A DNA stretch of 64,000 nucleotides from Clostridium sp. BSD9I1 (GTDB taxonomy: Bacteria > Bacillota > Clostridia > Clostridiales > Clostridiaceae): assembly GCF_900185645.1 (NCBI RefSeq), contig NZ_FYAM01000023.1:434001-498000 (forward strand), written 5' to 3'. A program made the translations under genes and the position numbers. The notes beneath the pieces are model-generated. The model was not told where the DNA came from, searched no databases, and saw only the letters and a list, made by a program, of their open reading frames with translations. Of this stretch, positions 52,713 through 63,182 are shown piece after piece (position 1 is the first letter of the stretch; each line of letters begins with the position of its first letter).

Positions 52713-54965
52713 CTACTCCATATTATCTTTATCTACTAGTATTTGCCTTGGCTTACTTCCGTCTCTACCGGAAATAATTCCTCTTTCCTCTAATTGTTCT
52801 ATTATTCTAGCTGCTCTATTATAACCTATTCTAAGCCTTCTTTGCAAAAGAGATGTTGAAGCTTGACTAGTTTCTATTACTATTCTCATTGCTTCATCTA
52901 ATAATTCATCCTTATCATCTTCATTTACCTTTGTAACTGTATTTATTTCTTCTATAATACTATTTTCATATTCTACTTCTTCTTGAGCGTTTTTTATAAA
53001 TTCCACTACCTTTTCTACTTCTTCCTCTGAAATAAATGCACCTTGTATTCTAAGCGGCTTTGCTTCACCTGTAGGATAAAAAAGCATATCACCTTTTCCT
53101 AAAAGTTTTTCTGCACCTGCCATATCAAGTATTGTTCTCGAATCTATCTGACTGGAAACTGCAAAAGATATTCTAGATGGTATATTTGCTTTAATAACCC
53201 CAGTAATTACATCGACAGAAGGCCTTTGAGTTGCTATCACAAGATGCATACCTGCTGCTCTTGCCATTTGTGCAAGACGTCCTATATAGTCTTCTATATC
53301 ATTTGGGCACACCATCATTAAGTCAGCTAATTCATCTATTATCATAACTATCAATGGTAACTTTTTATCTATCTTCCCTTTTTCATATAAGTCATTATAG
53401 CTTTCTATATTTCTTACATTATTTTCTGCAAATATTTTATATCTTCTTGTCATCTCATTAACTGCCCAATTAAGAGCTCCTGCGGCCTTTTTAGGTTCTG
53501 TAACTACAGGTATTAAAAGATGTGGAATCCCATTATATATACTAAGTTCTACCACCTTAGGATCTATCATAAGCAGTTTTACATTTTCAGGTGAATATTT
53601 AAAAAGCAAGCTCATTATAAGTGTATTTATACATACACTTTTACCCGAACCTGTAGCTCCTGCTATAAGTAAATGTGGCATTTTAGCTAAGTCTGTAACT
53701 ACACAATTTCCACCTATATCTTTTCCAAGTGCAAATGCTAAATTCTTATTAAAATTTTTATACTCATCAGATTCTAACACTTCCCTAAGATAAACAGAAG
53801 TTAGTTCTTTATTAGGCACTTCTATGCCTACAGCAGACTTACCTGGTATAGGGGCTTCTATTCTCACTCCTGAAGCTGCTAAACTAAGTGCTATATCATC
53901 AGAAAGATTTACTATTTTACTTACCTTTACCCCAGAATTTGGTTGAAGCTCAAATCTTGTAACAGATGGTCCTTTGGTTACTTGTATTACTTTAGCTTCT
54001 ACTCCAAAACTAGATAAGGTTTCTTCAAGTTTGTTAGCATTATCTATAAGTTCCTTTTTATCTTCCTTATTTAACTTAGAAGCTATATTAGCATTTAAAA
54101 GATTTAATTGAGGATAAGAATATTCATAGTCCGCTTGAAAATCATCTTCTCTATTCATTTCATTTTCTAATTGTTTATGTATATCTTCATCCACAGACTT
54201 AGTATTATTTTCACTACTAAATTTAATATTTATTTGCCTTTCTTTTTCCACCAGATTCTTTTCTGGGCTTTCATCTTTATCTCCTTCTATAGTGGAACTT
54301 TTAAATAAGTTTATAACTTTTAGTTTATTTTCCTTTTTCTCAACTTCCTCATCGCTATCGTAAGCTACTAATTCTTCAGGCTTTTCTTCTATCAATTTCT
54401 TTATGTTCTTTTGTTCTCTCTTTTTATTTCTTAATTCCTCTATTACATTATATAAAGATATTTGGCTTACCATTATAAAAGATATAATATATATAGCAAT
54501 AAATATTACAATACTTCCAAGCTTACCAAACAAATTATATAAAGGTATATCAATTATATGACAAAGTACTCCCCCGTGCATTATAGAATTAGAATAATAT
54601 AATCTTTGCATACTAGAAATTATTCCGTTTTCTAAAGCAGGTTTATCAATAGATGCCATATGTATCAGCAAAAGAGTATTGGATATAAAAAGGACTATAC
54701 CATAAAACTTACTATTAAAGTTTATTTTCCCCCTTCTAAGTATTAAACAAATGCCTATGAAAACTATTAAAAACGGGAAAACAAATGCACCCAAGCCAAA
54801 TATAAAAATAAGAACGTTTTTTATAAATCTTCCTATTGCACCAGATTCCCCTGGAGAAAACACACTTATTATCATCAATATTCCAATAGTAATAGAAATT
54901 ATACCTTTAATTTCTTTATTGTCTTTATTATCTTTAGCTTTTCTTTTAGTTTTTTTTCTTGCCAA
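52713..54965 (-). CDS. FtsK/SpoIIIE-type DNA translocase
   Basis: A 750-residue membrane-anchored motor that pumps chromosomal DNA across septa. Four membrane helices fill the first 190 residues (for example IKGIISITIGILMIISVFS), then a charged linker. The FtsK core has Walker A GATGSGKSVCINTL and Walker B LIVMIIDELADLMMV. The C-terminal gamma winged helix (SLLQRRLRIGYNRAARIIEQ) reads KOPS/SRS sequences. The start is the TTG at 54965, 8 nt after AGGGAGG; the GTG three codons earlier overlaps the ribosome binding site. With sporulation genes nearby, SpoIIIE is the likely counterpart. Confidence 0.92.
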   Translation of the reverse strand: MARKKTKRKAKDNKDNKEIKGIISITIGILMIISVFSPGESGAIGRFIKNVLIFIFGLGAFVFPFLIVFIGICLILRRGKINFNSKFYGIVLFISNTLLLIHMASIDKPALENGIISSMQRLYYSNSIMHGGVLCHIIDIPLYNLFGKLGSIVIFIAIYIISFIMVSQISLYNVIEELRNKKREQKNIKKLIEEKPEELVAYDSDEEVEKKENKLKVINLFKSSTIEGDKDESPEKNLVEKERQINIKFSSENNTKSVDEDIHKQLENEMNREDDFQADYEYSYPQLNLLNANIASKLNKEDKKELIDNANKLEETLSSFGVEAKVIQVTKGPSVTRFELQPNSGVKVSKIVNLSDDIALSLAASGVRIEAPIPGKSAVGIEVPNKELTSVYLREVLESDEYKNFNKNLAFALGKDIGGNCVVTDLAKMPHLLIAGATGSGKSVCINTLIMSLLFKYSPENVKLLMIDPKVVELSIYNGIPHLLIPVVTEPKKAAGALNWAVNEMTRRYKIFAENNVRNIESYNDLYEKGKIDKKLPLIVMIIDELADLMMVCPNDIEDYIGRLAQMARAAGMHLVIATQRPSVDVITGVIKANIPSRISFAVSSQIDSRTILDMAGAEKLLGKGDMLFYPTGEAKPLRIQGAFISEEEVEKVVEFIKNAQEEVEYENSIIEEINTVTKVNEDDKDELLDEAMRIVIETSQASTSLLQRRLRIGYNRAARIIEQLEERGIISGRDGSKPRQILVDKDNME

Positions 54966-55035
54966 ATAACTCACCTCCCTGTATTCCTATAACCTATTTT
55001 AATTATTATAAAGAAGCTTGTCTATACAAAAATTA

Positions 55036-55056
55036 ACCATAGGAAGATCCTATGGT
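55036..55056 (-). terminator. Terminator overlapping the end of the ClpP-like gene
   Basis: ACCATAGGA and TCCTATGGT pair exactly around AGA; the minus strand continues with TTAATTTTTG. The stop codon of the protease gene lies in one arm. Confidence 0.7.
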
Positions 55057-55745
55057 GTTGATTTCTTTTCATTTATTAATGTTTTAAGCTTATCTATTGC
55101 TTCTTTTATTCCCCCAACTTCATCTATGAGGCCTGATTGTACCGCTTCTTTACCAATAAGTATAGTACCCATATCATTTAATAAATTATCTGTTTTAGTT
55201 AATAATTCTTGGAGAGTATCTTTTTCTATCTTAGAAGTTCTTACTATGAAATCATTTATTCTTTCCTGCATTTTTTTAAAATATTCAAAAGTTTGAGGCA
55301 CTCCTATCACCAGGCCATTCATTCTAATAGGATGAATTATCATAGTTGCTGTAGGAGAAATAAATGAATAATCCGAAGATGTCGCAAGCGGAACTCCGAT
55401 AGAGTGGCCTCCTCCTATTACAAGTGATACTGTAGGTTTACTTAAACTATTTATCATTTCTGAAATAGCAAGCCCAGCCTCTACATCACCACCTACAGTA
55501 TTTAGTACTACAAGTATTCCCTCAACATTACTGTTCATTTCTATATTAACTAATTGAGGAATAACATGTTCGTATTTAGTAGCTTTACTTTGTGGAGGAA
55601 CCATGTTATGCCCCTCTATCTGCCCTATAATAGGCAATACGTATATTTTATCATCTTTTACAGGAATATTTGTTACACCTAATTCCCTTATATTCTCTAA
55701 CTCTTCATTTCTTATATCTTCTCTGTGGTCTTTTTCATTGATCAT
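55050..55745 (-). CDS. ClpP-like (TepA/SppA-type) serine protease
   Basis: A 231-residue member of the ClpP/crotonase fold. The nucleophile serine is in VIGGGHSIGVPLA and the catalytic His in TATMIIHPIRMNG; an NTVGGDVEAGLAIS segment carries the oxyanion glycine pair. The order aspartate kinase, ClpP-like, ftsK/spoIIIE matches the Bacillus TepA (YmfB) locus. No signal peptide is seen, so it is cytosolic. AGGAGGGG precedes the ATG at 55745; the longer frame begins before this site. Confidence 0.88.
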   Translation of the reverse strand: MINEKDHREDIRNEELENIRELGVTNIPVKDDKIYVLPIIGQIEGHNMVPPQSKATKYEHVIPQLVNIEMNSNVEGILVVLNTVGGDVEAGLAISEMINSLSKPTVSLVIGGGHSIGVPLATSSDYSFISPTATMIIHPIRMNGLVIGVPQTFEYFKKMQERINDFIVRTSKIEKDTLQELLTKTDNLLNDMGTILIGKEAVQSGLIDEVGGIKEAIDKLKTLINEKKSTP

Positions 55746-55804
55746 TTTGTTCCCCTCCTGACACAAATTATTTTGTGCATACGGGGAAAGATTATACTAT
55801 AAAT

Positions 55805-57013
55805 TTATTTTATTTCTCCTAGTTTAAATCCTCTATGCAGAGCATTTATAGCTTGTTTAGTATATTCACTTTCTACTAAGCACCAAATAGTTGTATGAGA
55901 ATCGGCTGTTTGTAATATTTTTATATTTTCCTTATTCAAATAGTTTAAAATTTTAGCCATTACTCCTGGAATTCCTCTCATACGACTTCCTATAATAGCA
56001 ATCTTACTGCAATTTTCTGTATAGGTATATAAAAGATTTAGATTTTTCATTATGTGGTCAAATTTACTTATATCTTTTCCATCTATGGTAAAGACACTTT
56101 CCTCTGGAAACACATTAATTAAATCTATACTTATTCCATTTTGTGCTAGTACATTTAAAAGTTCATAGTAGTTTTCATTTTCATTATTTTCTTTTAAGCT
56201 AACTCTCACTTGAGTTCTATCACTCATATGAGTAATACCGGTTATAATATTATCTACCTTTAAATCTCCATTGTTATTTATAGTAGTTCCCTTTGAGGTA
56301 CTTAAAGTATTTTTAATTACCAGAGGGATATTGGATTTCATGGCAACTTCTACTGCCCTAGGATGTATAACCTTAGCTCCTTGATCTGCAAATTGGAATA
56401 CTTCATTATAACTTATTTCTTTGATTAAAGAGGCATCTGAAACTATTCTAGGATCTGCTGTCATTATACCATCAACATCAGTATAAATCTCTACTTGTTC
56501 AGCATTAAGAGCTACTCCAAGTAATGCTGCAGTTACATCACTTCCACCTCTACCTAAAGTCGTAATATATCCCTTTTTACTTATACCTTGGAAACCTGCT
56601 ACTACAGGAATGTTACCTTCCTTTAAAACCTCTAATATATTTTCAGGATTTACATTTAATACATTGGCATTCCCATAATTATCATCAGTTAAAATGCCAG
56701 CCTGTCCTCCTGTTAATGGAATAGCTTTTTCCTTATGATTTAATAAGTCATCTGTCATAACAACAGTACTTATAATTTCACCACAACCCATAAGCAAATC
56801 TATACAAAGTTTATTTTCATCCTTTAGCTTATCACTTACTAACGAAAGAAGTGTATCTGTAGCGTAGGGCTCTCCCTTTCTTCCCATAGCTGAAACTACC
56901 ACTACAGGAAAAAAGCCTTCCTTTTTTGCTTCACATATTTTTTCTATTACCATTTCTCTTCTTTCTTTAGTTGAAACAGATGTTCCCCCAAACTTTTGCA
57001 CAACTATTTTCAT
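55805..57013 (-). CDS. Aspartate kinase
   Basis: A 402-residue enzyme that phosphorylates aspartate, the first step to lysine, diaminopimelate, threonine and methionine. The signature VVQKFGGTSV is at residues 4-13, the kinase core includes TLGRGGSDVTAALLG, and two ACT regulatory domains follow from about 265. It corresponds by position to the Bacillus dapG gene, which supplies diaminopimelate for walls and dipicolinate for spores. No lysine riboswitch is present, since the ylmC-like gene ends 15 nt upstream. Confidence 0.93.
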   Translation of the reverse strand: MKIVVQKFGGTSVSTKERREMVIEKICEAKKEGFFPVVVVSAMGRKGEPYATDTLLSLVSDKLKDENKLCIDLLMGCGEIISTVVMTDDLLNHKEKAIPLTGGQAGILTDDNYGNANVLNVNPENILEVLKEGNIPVVAGFQGISKKGYITTLGRGGSDVTAALLGVALNAEQVEIYTDVDGIMTADPRIVSDASLIKEISYNEVFQFADQGAKVIHPRAVEVAMKSNIPLVIKNTLSTSKGTTINNNGDLKVDNIITGITHMSDRTQVRVSLKENNENENYYELLNVLAQNGISIDLINVFPEESVFTIDGKDISKFDHIMKNLNLLYTYTENCSKIAIIGSRMRGIPGVMAKILNYLNKENIKILQTADSHTTIWCLVESEYTKQAINALHRGFKLGEIK

Positions 57014-57027
57014 CTACATCCCTCCAA

Positions 57028-57303
57028 TTATACACGTGTCTTTTTTAAGGTTTTTTCATCCACATCTAGTATTATAGTCCTTGAACCTATCTTTTTTACG
57101 TTTTCCCAAGGTACTTCTATAAATTCACTTTTGCCAAATAAGCTAAATTTGGTTTTAACATCGTTTAAAATAAGCAATTTAAAATTTCCATTTTCATCAA
57201 TTACTACATCATTATTAGATAAATAGCTATATTTATCCCCATCATTAATATTTATTATTTCGTATCTTTCTATTTGACTATATAGCTTCATATCGTCATC
57301 CAT
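57028..57303 (-). CDS. YlmC/YmxH-family PRC-barrel sporulation protein
   Basis: A 91-residue small beta-barrel protein. The text SQIERYEIININDGDKYSYL, then LFGKSEFIEVPWENVKKIGS, and IILDV matches the YlmC/YmxH family found in spore formers between the M16 peptidase and dapG genes. AAGGAGG precedes the ATG. The function is not established. Confidence 0.85.
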   Translation of the reverse strand: MDDDMKLYSQIERYEIININDGDKYSYLSNNDVVIDENGNFKLLILNDVKTKFSLFGKSEFIEVPWENVKKIGSRTIILDVDEKTLKKTRV

Positions 57304-57378
57304 ACTATAAGCCCTCCTTAATATATTTCATAAAATAATATGAAATATATTAAGGAATTATTACTTCAATACTAAATA

Positions 57379-58680
57379 CTACACAATTATATCATTATTG
57401 TCACTTTTGAATAAGGTTATATCCCCTTCTAATAATGATTTAATCCCATCTAAATCCAATTTATCTCCTACATAAGCAGAATTTAATATACCATTTTTAA
57501 AGGTATACTCCATTACTCTTTGTATTTTTTCCATGTCTATAGAATCTATTTTTTTAATTATATCTTCAGGTTTATTTATTTTATTTAAAAATAATGTGGA
57601 TTTCCCATTGTTAAACATTCTGCTGCTGGTACTTTCCAGTCCTAAAATGTAATTACCCTTCATTTGTTCCTTGCCCTTTATAAGTCTTTCATTTGAAATA
57701 GTGGTTTTAGAAAATTTGATTACCTCTTCTTTGATAAGTTCTACTACTTCTAAGGAATACTTAGGATTTAATCCAGTATAAATCGATATTATTCCTGTAT
57801 TACTAAAAGAACTTAAATAAGAATATATAGAATAACATCTTCCTTTTTCTTCCCTTATCTTTTGAAATAAAATAGAAGAAGCTCCACCACCTAAAATATT
57901 ATTTAATAATATAAGAGCATAAGCATCCTCGTGTCCCATTTCTATTCCATTAAGCCCTAAACTTAAATGTAATTGTTCAATTTTCTTTTCTTGGAATAAA
58001 TGATTATGAAAAATATTAGGTTTATTATGATTTATAGCTTCATTTTCATTGTACTTCCAATTGCCAAAATATTTTTCCACTAAACTTTCTATTTTATCTA
58101 TATCAAACTTACCTGCAATAGAAAGAACACAATTTTCTGGAACATAACGAGCGTTAATATATTCCAATATTTGTTCTTTGGTAAATGATGAAACTGTCTT
58201 TATAGATCCTAAAATAGGAAGAGCAATTGCTTCTTCTCCCCAAATAGCTTTACTATGAAGATCCATAAGTACATCCTCTGGCGAATCTTCATTCATATTT
58301 ATTTCTTCTATTATAACGCCCTTTTCCTTTTCTATATCTTCTTTGTCAAATTTGCTATTAAAAAGCATATCTGATATAACATCTAGAGCCAATTCAATAT
58401 GACTATCTAATATTTTAATATAATAGCAGGTACTTTCCTTTCCAGTGAAAGCATTAATTTGACCACCTACATCTTCTATAGATTCCGCTATTTGTTTAGC
58501 ATTTCTATTATATGTACCTTTAAAAAACATATGTTCTATAAAATGTGAAATACCATTGCTATAAGTGTTTTCATTTCTTGACCCATTTTTTACCCATAGT
58601 CCTACACTAACAGAATTTACATAATCTATCTTTTCTAATGCAATCTTTAACCCATTATTAAGCGTAACTAATTTATACAT
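57379..58680 (-). CDS. M16-family zinc peptidase (YmxG/MlpA-like)
   Basis: A 433-residue pitrilysin-type metallopeptidase. The inverted zinc motif HFIEH is at residues 46-50 and the third ligand is Glu in EKGVIIEEINMNEDSP. The C-terminal half is the inactive M16 domain. It follows pnp, as in many Firmicutes, where it processes peptides or leader fragments. GGGAGG precedes the ATG. Confidence 0.92.
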   Translation of the reverse strand: MYKLVTLNNGLKIALEKIDYVNSVSVGLWVKNGSRNENTYSNGISHFIEHMFFKGTYNRNAKQIAESIEDVGGQINAFTGKESTCYYIKILDSHIELALDVISDMLFNSKFDKEDIEKEKGVIIEEINMNEDSPEDVLMDLHSKAIWGEEAIALPILGSIKTVSSFTKEQILEYINARYVPENCVLSIAGKFDIDKIESLVEKYFGNWKYNENEAINHNKPNIFHNHLFQEKKIEQLHLSLGLNGIEMGHEDAYALILLNNILGGGASSILFQKIREEKGRCYSIYSYLSSFSNTGIISIYTGLNPKYSLEVVELIKEEVIKFSKTTISNERLIKGKEQMKGNYILGLESTSSRMFNNGKSTLFLNKINKPEDIIKKIDSIDMEKIQRVMEYTFKNGILNSAYVGDKLDLDGIKSLLEGDITLFKSDNNDIIV

Positions 58681-58718
58681 TGTTAGCCTCCCACAATTCT
58701 ATAAATTATAAAAAATAA

Positions 58719-58735
58719 AAAGGCACAAAGCCCTT
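58719..58735 (-). terminator. Terminator of pnp
   Basis: On the minus strand AAGGGC and GCCTTT pair (one G-T pair) around TTTGT, followed by TTTATTTTTTATAA. Confidence 0.65.
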
Positions 58736-58742
58736 CTATTTT

Positions 58743-60872
58743 TTATTTATCAATTGTTTTTTCTGGTTGTTGTTGCTGATCATCTGCTTCAGGTTTCATA
58801 GCATCTTTTCTTGAAAGATTTACTCTTCCTTGATCATCTATCTCTGTTACTTTTACGAGTATTTCATCGCCTACTGAAACTACATCTTCTACTTTATTAA
58901 CTCTTGTGAAATCTAATTTAGATATATGCACTAATCCTTCTTTACCTGGAAGAATTTCAACAAAGGCTCCAAAATTAGTTGTTCTTGTTACCTTACCTAA
59001 ATATATTTCTCCTACTTCCACAACTTTTGTTAAATCATTTATTATCTTAAGAGCTTTATTAGCTCCTATGCTATCATCAGATAAGATGTATATCTTTCCG
59101 TCTTCCTTAATGTCAATCTTTACTCCTGTTTCTGCTATTATCTTGTTTATAGTCTTTCCGCCTGCTCCTATAACATCTCTTATCTTTTCTGGATCGATAG
59201 TCATAGTATATACTCTTGGAGCATAAGGAGACATTTCTTTTCTTGGCTCAGCGATACATTCGTTCATCTTTCCTAATATAAATAAACGCGCTGTTCTTGC
59301 ATCTTCTATGGACTTTCTTATACATTCATTAGATAATCCCTTGATTTTAGTATCTACTTGTATAGCAGTTATTCCCTTTTCTGTTCCTGCTACTTTAAAG
59401 TCCATATCTCCAAAGAAGTCTTCAATACCTTGTATATCAGTTAATACTTCTTCTTCTGATAAATCATCGCTAGTTACAAGTCCCATAGCAATACCTGCTG
59501 CTGGTCTTTTAATTGGTACTCCTGCATCTAATAATGCTAAAGTACTAGCACATACACTTGCTTGAGAAGTAGATCCATTAGAACTTAATACTTCAGAAAC
59601 TAATCTAACTGCATATGGGAAATCTTCTTCGGACGGAATAAGAGGTTCTAATGCTTTTTCAGCTAAAGCACCGTGACCAATTTCTCTTCTACCTGGTCCT
59701 CTAAGAGGTCTAACTTCTCCAACACTATAAGATGGGAAATTATAATGATGCATATATCTTTTAGATTCTGCTTCACCAATTCCATCTAATATTTGAACAT
59801 CACCTAATGGTCCAATGGTAGCTGCGGTCATAACTTGAGTAAGCCCTCTTGTAAATAAACCTGTACCATGAGTTCTTGGGAAAAGTCCTACTTCACAACT
59901 TATAGGTCTTACTTGATCGAATCCTCTTCCATCTGGTCTTCTTCCTTCTTTTAAAATCATAGTTCTAACAGTTTCTTTTTGAAGTTTATATACTACATCA
60001 GCTATATCAGCACCATTTTCAGGATACTTTTCTCCAAATTGTTCTGAAACCTTGCTGCGCACTTCATCTATAGCAACATTTCTTTGATCTTTATCTGTTA
60101 TATACATTGCATCTTTTACCATTTGGAAAGCATAATCTCTAACTTCCTGTTCTAAATTTTCATCTACCTTATGTAAGACAGGTTCAATTTTTTCCTTTCC
60201 AAACTTCTGCATAGCTTCTTCCTGAAAAGCTACTATTTTCTTACATTCTTCGAAACCAAACATAATAGCATTGTACATAGTTTCTTCATCAACTTCATCT
60301 GCACCTGCTTCTATCATGGTAACTCTTTCTTTAGTAGCACAAACAGTTAAATTTAAAATACTCTTTTCTCTTTCACTTTGAATTGGATTTAGTACAAATT
60401 TTCCGTCAACTAACCCTACAGAAACTGTTCCAACTGGTGTAGTAAAAGGAATTGAAGATAGGCATAAAGCTAAAGAAGCACCATTCATAGCTAATATATT
60501 AGGTGAGTTATCTTGTTCAACTGATACAACCGTACATACTATTTGTACATCATTTCTATATCCCTTAGGAAATAGCGGTCTTAAAGGTCTGTCTATAGCT
60601 CTAGCAGTTAGTATAGCATCCTCTGAAGGTCTACCCTCTCTTTTTATAAAACCTCCTGGTATTTTACCTACTGCATAAAGTCTTTCTTCATATTCTACAC
60701 TTAACGGAAAGAAGTCAATTCCCGCTCTAGGTTCTTTAGATGCATTTGCGTTTACAAGTACTACTGTTTCACCATAACTTACAAGTATAGCACAATCAGA
60801 AAGCATTCCTACCTTCCCAAACTCTACTTTAAGTTTTCTTCCGGCTAAAGTAGTTTCAAGCATATGATTCAT
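58743..60872 (-). CDS. pnp: Polyribonucleotide nucleotidyltransferase (PNPase)
   Basis: A 709-residue phosphorolytic 3'-5' exoribonuclease. Two RNase PH-like cores are present (the second with [15 protein letters not shown] and [18 protein letters not shown]), then a KH domain ([17 protein letters not shown], about 560) and an S1 domain ([20 protein letters not shown]) near 625. AGGGAGG precedes the ATG. It follows rpsO, the usual bacterial order. Confidence 0.96.
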   Translation of the reverse strand: MNHMLETTLAGRKLKVEFGKVGMLSDCAILVSYGETVVLVNANASKEPRAGIDFFPLSVEYEERLYAVGKIPGGFIKREGRPSEDAILTARAIDRPLRPLFPKGYRNDVQIVCTVVSVEQDNSPNILAMNGASLALCLSSIPFTTPVGTVSVGLVDGKFVLNPIQSEREKSILNLTVCATKERVTMIEAGADEVDEETMYNAIMFGFEECKKIVAFQEEAMQKFGKEKIEPVLHKVDENLEQEVRDYAFQMVKDAMYITDKDQRNVAIDEVRSKVSEQFGEKYPENGADIADVVYKLQKETVRTMILKEGRRPDGRGFDQVRPISCEVGLFPRTHGTGLFTRGLTQVMTAATIGPLGDVQILDGIGEAESKRYMHHYNFPSYSVGEVRPLRGPGRREIGHGALAEKALEPLIPSEEDFPYAVRLVSEVLSSNGSTSQASVCASTLALLDAGVPIKRPAAGIAMGLVTSDDLSEEEVLTDIQGIEDFFGDMDFKVAGTEKGITAIQVDTKIKGLSNECIRKSIEDARTARLFILGKMNECIAEPRKEMSPYAPRVYTMTIDPEKIRDVIGAGGKTINKIIAETGVKIDIKEDGKIYILSDDSIGANKALKIINDLTKVVEVGEIYLGKVTRTTNFGAFVEILPGKEGLVHISKLDFTRVNKVEDVVSVGDEILVKVTEIDDQGRVNLSRKDAMKPEADDQQQQPEKTIDK

Positions 60873-60956
60873 AATTTACCTCCCTTCGATATTTACACTA
60901 TTATTATCGTTTTTTTTGGTATTTTTTATACAAATTTAATTACTTAATTCAAAATA

Positions 60957-60980
60957 ATAGAGCGGCTGAGCCGCTCTTAG
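60957..60980 (-). terminator. Terminator/attenuator between rpsO and pnp
   Basis: AGAGCGGCT and AGCCGCTCT form a strong GC-rich hairpin 6 nt after the rpsO stop. On the minus strand ATTATTTTG follows. Confidence 0.7.
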
Positions 60981-60985
60981 TGATA

Positions 60986-61249
60986 TTATTTTCTTAATCC
61001 TAATTCTTTAATAATAGCACGATATCTTTCAATATCTTTCTTTTCTAAGTAATTTAAAAGTCCTCTTCTCTTACCAACCATCATTAGAAGACCTCTTCTT
61101 GAATGATGATCCTTCTTGTGAAGCTTTAAGTGAGCATTTAAGTGATTGATTCTCTCAGTTAAAAGTGCTATCTGCACTTCTGGTGAACCAGTGTCTCCCT
61201 CATGTCTTGCGTGTTTAGTTAATAATTCTTCTTTTCTTGCCTTTTCCAT
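60986..61249 (-). CDS. rpsO: 30S ribosomal protein S15
   Basis: An 87-residue ribosomal protein with the conserved text [20 protein letters not shown] and [21 protein letters not shown], which contacts 16S rRNA helices 20-22. GGAGG precedes the ATG. S15 often represses its own mRNA through a leader structure; the leader at 61250-61351 is GC-richer than its surroundings and could fold. Confidence 0.97.
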   Translation of the reverse strand: MEKARKEELLTKHARHEGDTGSPEVQIALLTERINHLNAHLKLHKKDHHSRRGLLMMVGKRRGLLNYLEKKDIERYRAIIKELGLRK

Positions 61250-61351
61250 TAAAATACACCTCCAATTGTTAAATCCCCTTTCTCCAAGAATACCGACGGC
61301 AATCCAGTAATCATAGAGTAAGGTTCACTTGAATAAGTATATCAAATAAGC
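61250..61351 (-). promoter_or_regulatory. rpsO leader, possible S15 autoregulatory RNA
   Basis: About 100 nt between ribF and rpsO. On the minus strand it contains GTGAACCTTACTCTATG, GGATTGCCGTCGG and GGAGAAAGGGG, more G/C than nearby gaps. Firmicutes S15 mRNAs can carry an S15-binding leader; a structure was not computed. Confidence 0.3.
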
Positions 61352-62302
61352 TTATAAAAGTAAATTGTTTTTTGAAATTAATTGTAAATTTTGCTTTTCC
61401 ACGTATTCCTTATCTTTTTCTATCCTACAAGCTAATTCTTCTAGAGAATCAAATTTCTTTTCATCTCTTATTCTTCCTGTAAAATAGACTCTAATGGTTT
61501 CATCATATATATTGTTATTAAAATCTAATATATGGGTTTCTATGCTAAGTTTTTGGTTTTCAACAGTTGGGTTATACCCTATATTGGTTACCCCTTTATA
61601 AAATTTATCCTTATATTTTACAATAGTAGAATACACTCCACCCTTAGGTATAGCATAATCTTTATTATAGTCTAAATTTATAGTTGGAAAGCCAATTTCT
61701 CTTCCAATTTGCCTTCCTCTTACTACTTTACCCTCTATAGAAAATGGTACATACAGCATGGAATTAGCTTTTTTAATATCTCCCTGTTCGGATATTATAT
61801 TTCGTATTCGTGAACTAGATATTAATTCATTATTTTGTTTTATGGGATTTATCACATAAAGCTTAAAATTATATTTAACACTTAATTTCTTAAGAAGTGT
61901 TATATCTCCTAAGTTCTTATATCCAAATCTATAGTTAAATCCCACTATAATACCCTTTGCATTATAATTTTCAACTATATTAGAAATAAAATCTTCAGGA
62001 GAAATTTCCATAAACTCCCTACTGAAATTTATCAAGCTTAAATAATCCACTCCTATGTGATCCAAAACCCTTATTTTCATATCATTATCCATTAGTAATT
62101 TAGGCATTATCTCTTTATTTATAATAGACAAAGGATGATTTTTAAATGTATATATCATACTTTTGCCTTTATTTTTCTTTGCCACTTCTATGGCCTTTTG
62201 CACTAATGCCCTATGTCCTAAATGTAAGCCATCAAAACTTCCTAATGCTATATAAGTATCATAAGGTATTTTTTTATTTATTTCTTCTCCCAATAAATCC
62301 AT
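61352..62302 (-). CDS. ribF: Bifunctional riboflavin kinase / FAD synthetase
   Basis: A 316-residue enzyme turning riboflavin into FMN and FAD. The N-terminal nucleotidyltransferase domain has ALGSFDGLHLGHRALV and later ISSSRIRNIIS. The C-terminal flavokinase domain has GRQIGREIGFPTINLDY and NIGYNPTVE. It starts 10 nt from the truB stop, in the operon nrnA-truB-ribF. Confidence 0.94.
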   Translation of the reverse strand: MDLLGEEINKKIPYDTYIALGSFDGLHLGHRALVQKAIEVAKKNKGKSMIYTFKNHPLSIINKEIMPKLLMDNDMKIRVLDHIGVDYLSLINFSREFMEISPEDFISNIVENYNAKGIIVGFNYRFGYKNLGDITLLKKLSVKYNFKLYVINPIKQNNELISSSRIRNIISEQGDIKKANSMLYVPFSIEGKVVRGRQIGREIGFPTINLDYNKDYAIPKGGVYSTIVKYKDKFYKGVTNIGYNPTVENQKLSIETHILDFNNNIYDETIRVYFTGRIRDEKKFDSLEELACRIEKDKEYVEKQNLQLISKNNLLL

Positions 62303-62312
62303 ATTATTACCT

Positions 62313-63182
62313 CTAAATCAGTAATTTTTCTACTTTAAAACCTTTTTCAGTCTTTTTTCCTATTCCTATAAATCTATCTTCTATATATACCTTATATAAT
62401 ATATTTTCCTCTATATCCTTAATTATAAAAGGATTTTGTATAGTAACTCCATTCAAAAGGAGCTTTTCAAATTTATTGCTAAACACCATAGATTTATACG
62501 TTAAAGCCTCATCTATAGGTATAATAAAATTCTCAATATTTTCTTCATTTAAATCTTCTAAAGCTATGGAATTTTCTATAGAAAAAGTCCCCGTCTCAAC
62601 TCTCTCTAAATCCCACATAGCTCCTCCAACTTTTAAAACATCTCCTATATCATAGCATAGACTTCTTATATAAGTTCCTTTAGAACATTTAACAGTAAAT
62701 TCAACATATGGGATATCTATATTTTCTATATTTATGTCATATATAGTTATCTTTCTTTTTTGTCTCTCTATCTCAATGCCTTTTCGTGCTAGTTCATAAA
62801 GTCTTTTTCCATTAACCTTTAATGCTGAATACATAGGAGGCATTTGTTCTATATCTCCAACAAAACCTTTAATAACTTCTTCTATGTCTTTATCACTTAT
62901 ATTATTAAGTTCACTTTCAGAAAGTATCTTTCCTTCTCTATCATAAGTATCTGTTATAACCCCTAACTTTAAGGTAGCTTTATATACTTTATGGTTTTGC
63001 ATTATGTAATCTACAATTTTTGTAGCATTATTTATGCATACTGGAAGTACTCCCGAAGCCATAGGGTCTAAAGTTCCGGTATGACCTACTTTCTTGGTTT
63101 TAGAAAGCCTTTTTATAGTTCTTACCACATCAAAAGAAGTAATACCTGAAGGTTTATATACGTTTATTACTCCATTCATCAT
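62313..63182 (-). CDS. truB: tRNA pseudouridine-55 synthase
   Basis: A 289-residue enzyme making the T-loop pseudouridine in tRNAs. Catalytic Asp lies in [16 protein letters not shown] (near residue 40). The motifs [15 protein letters not shown] and [15 protein letters not shown] are present. A C-terminal PUA-like part completes it. Its ATG overlaps the nrnA stop as ATGA. Confidence 0.95.
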   Translation of the reverse strand: MMNGVINVYKPSGITSFDVVRTIKRLSKTKKVGHTGTLDPMASGVLPVCINNATKIVDYIMQNHKVYKATLKLGVITDTYDREGKILSESELNNISDKDIEEVIKGFVGDIEQMPPMYSALKVNGKRLYELARKGIEIERQKRKITIYDINIENIDIPYVEFTVKCSKGTYIRSLCYDIGDVLKVGGAMWDLERVETGTFSIENSIALEDLNEENIENFIIPIDEALTYKSMVFSNKFEKLLLNGVTIQNPFIIKDIEENILYKVYIEDRFIGIGKKTEKGFKVEKLLI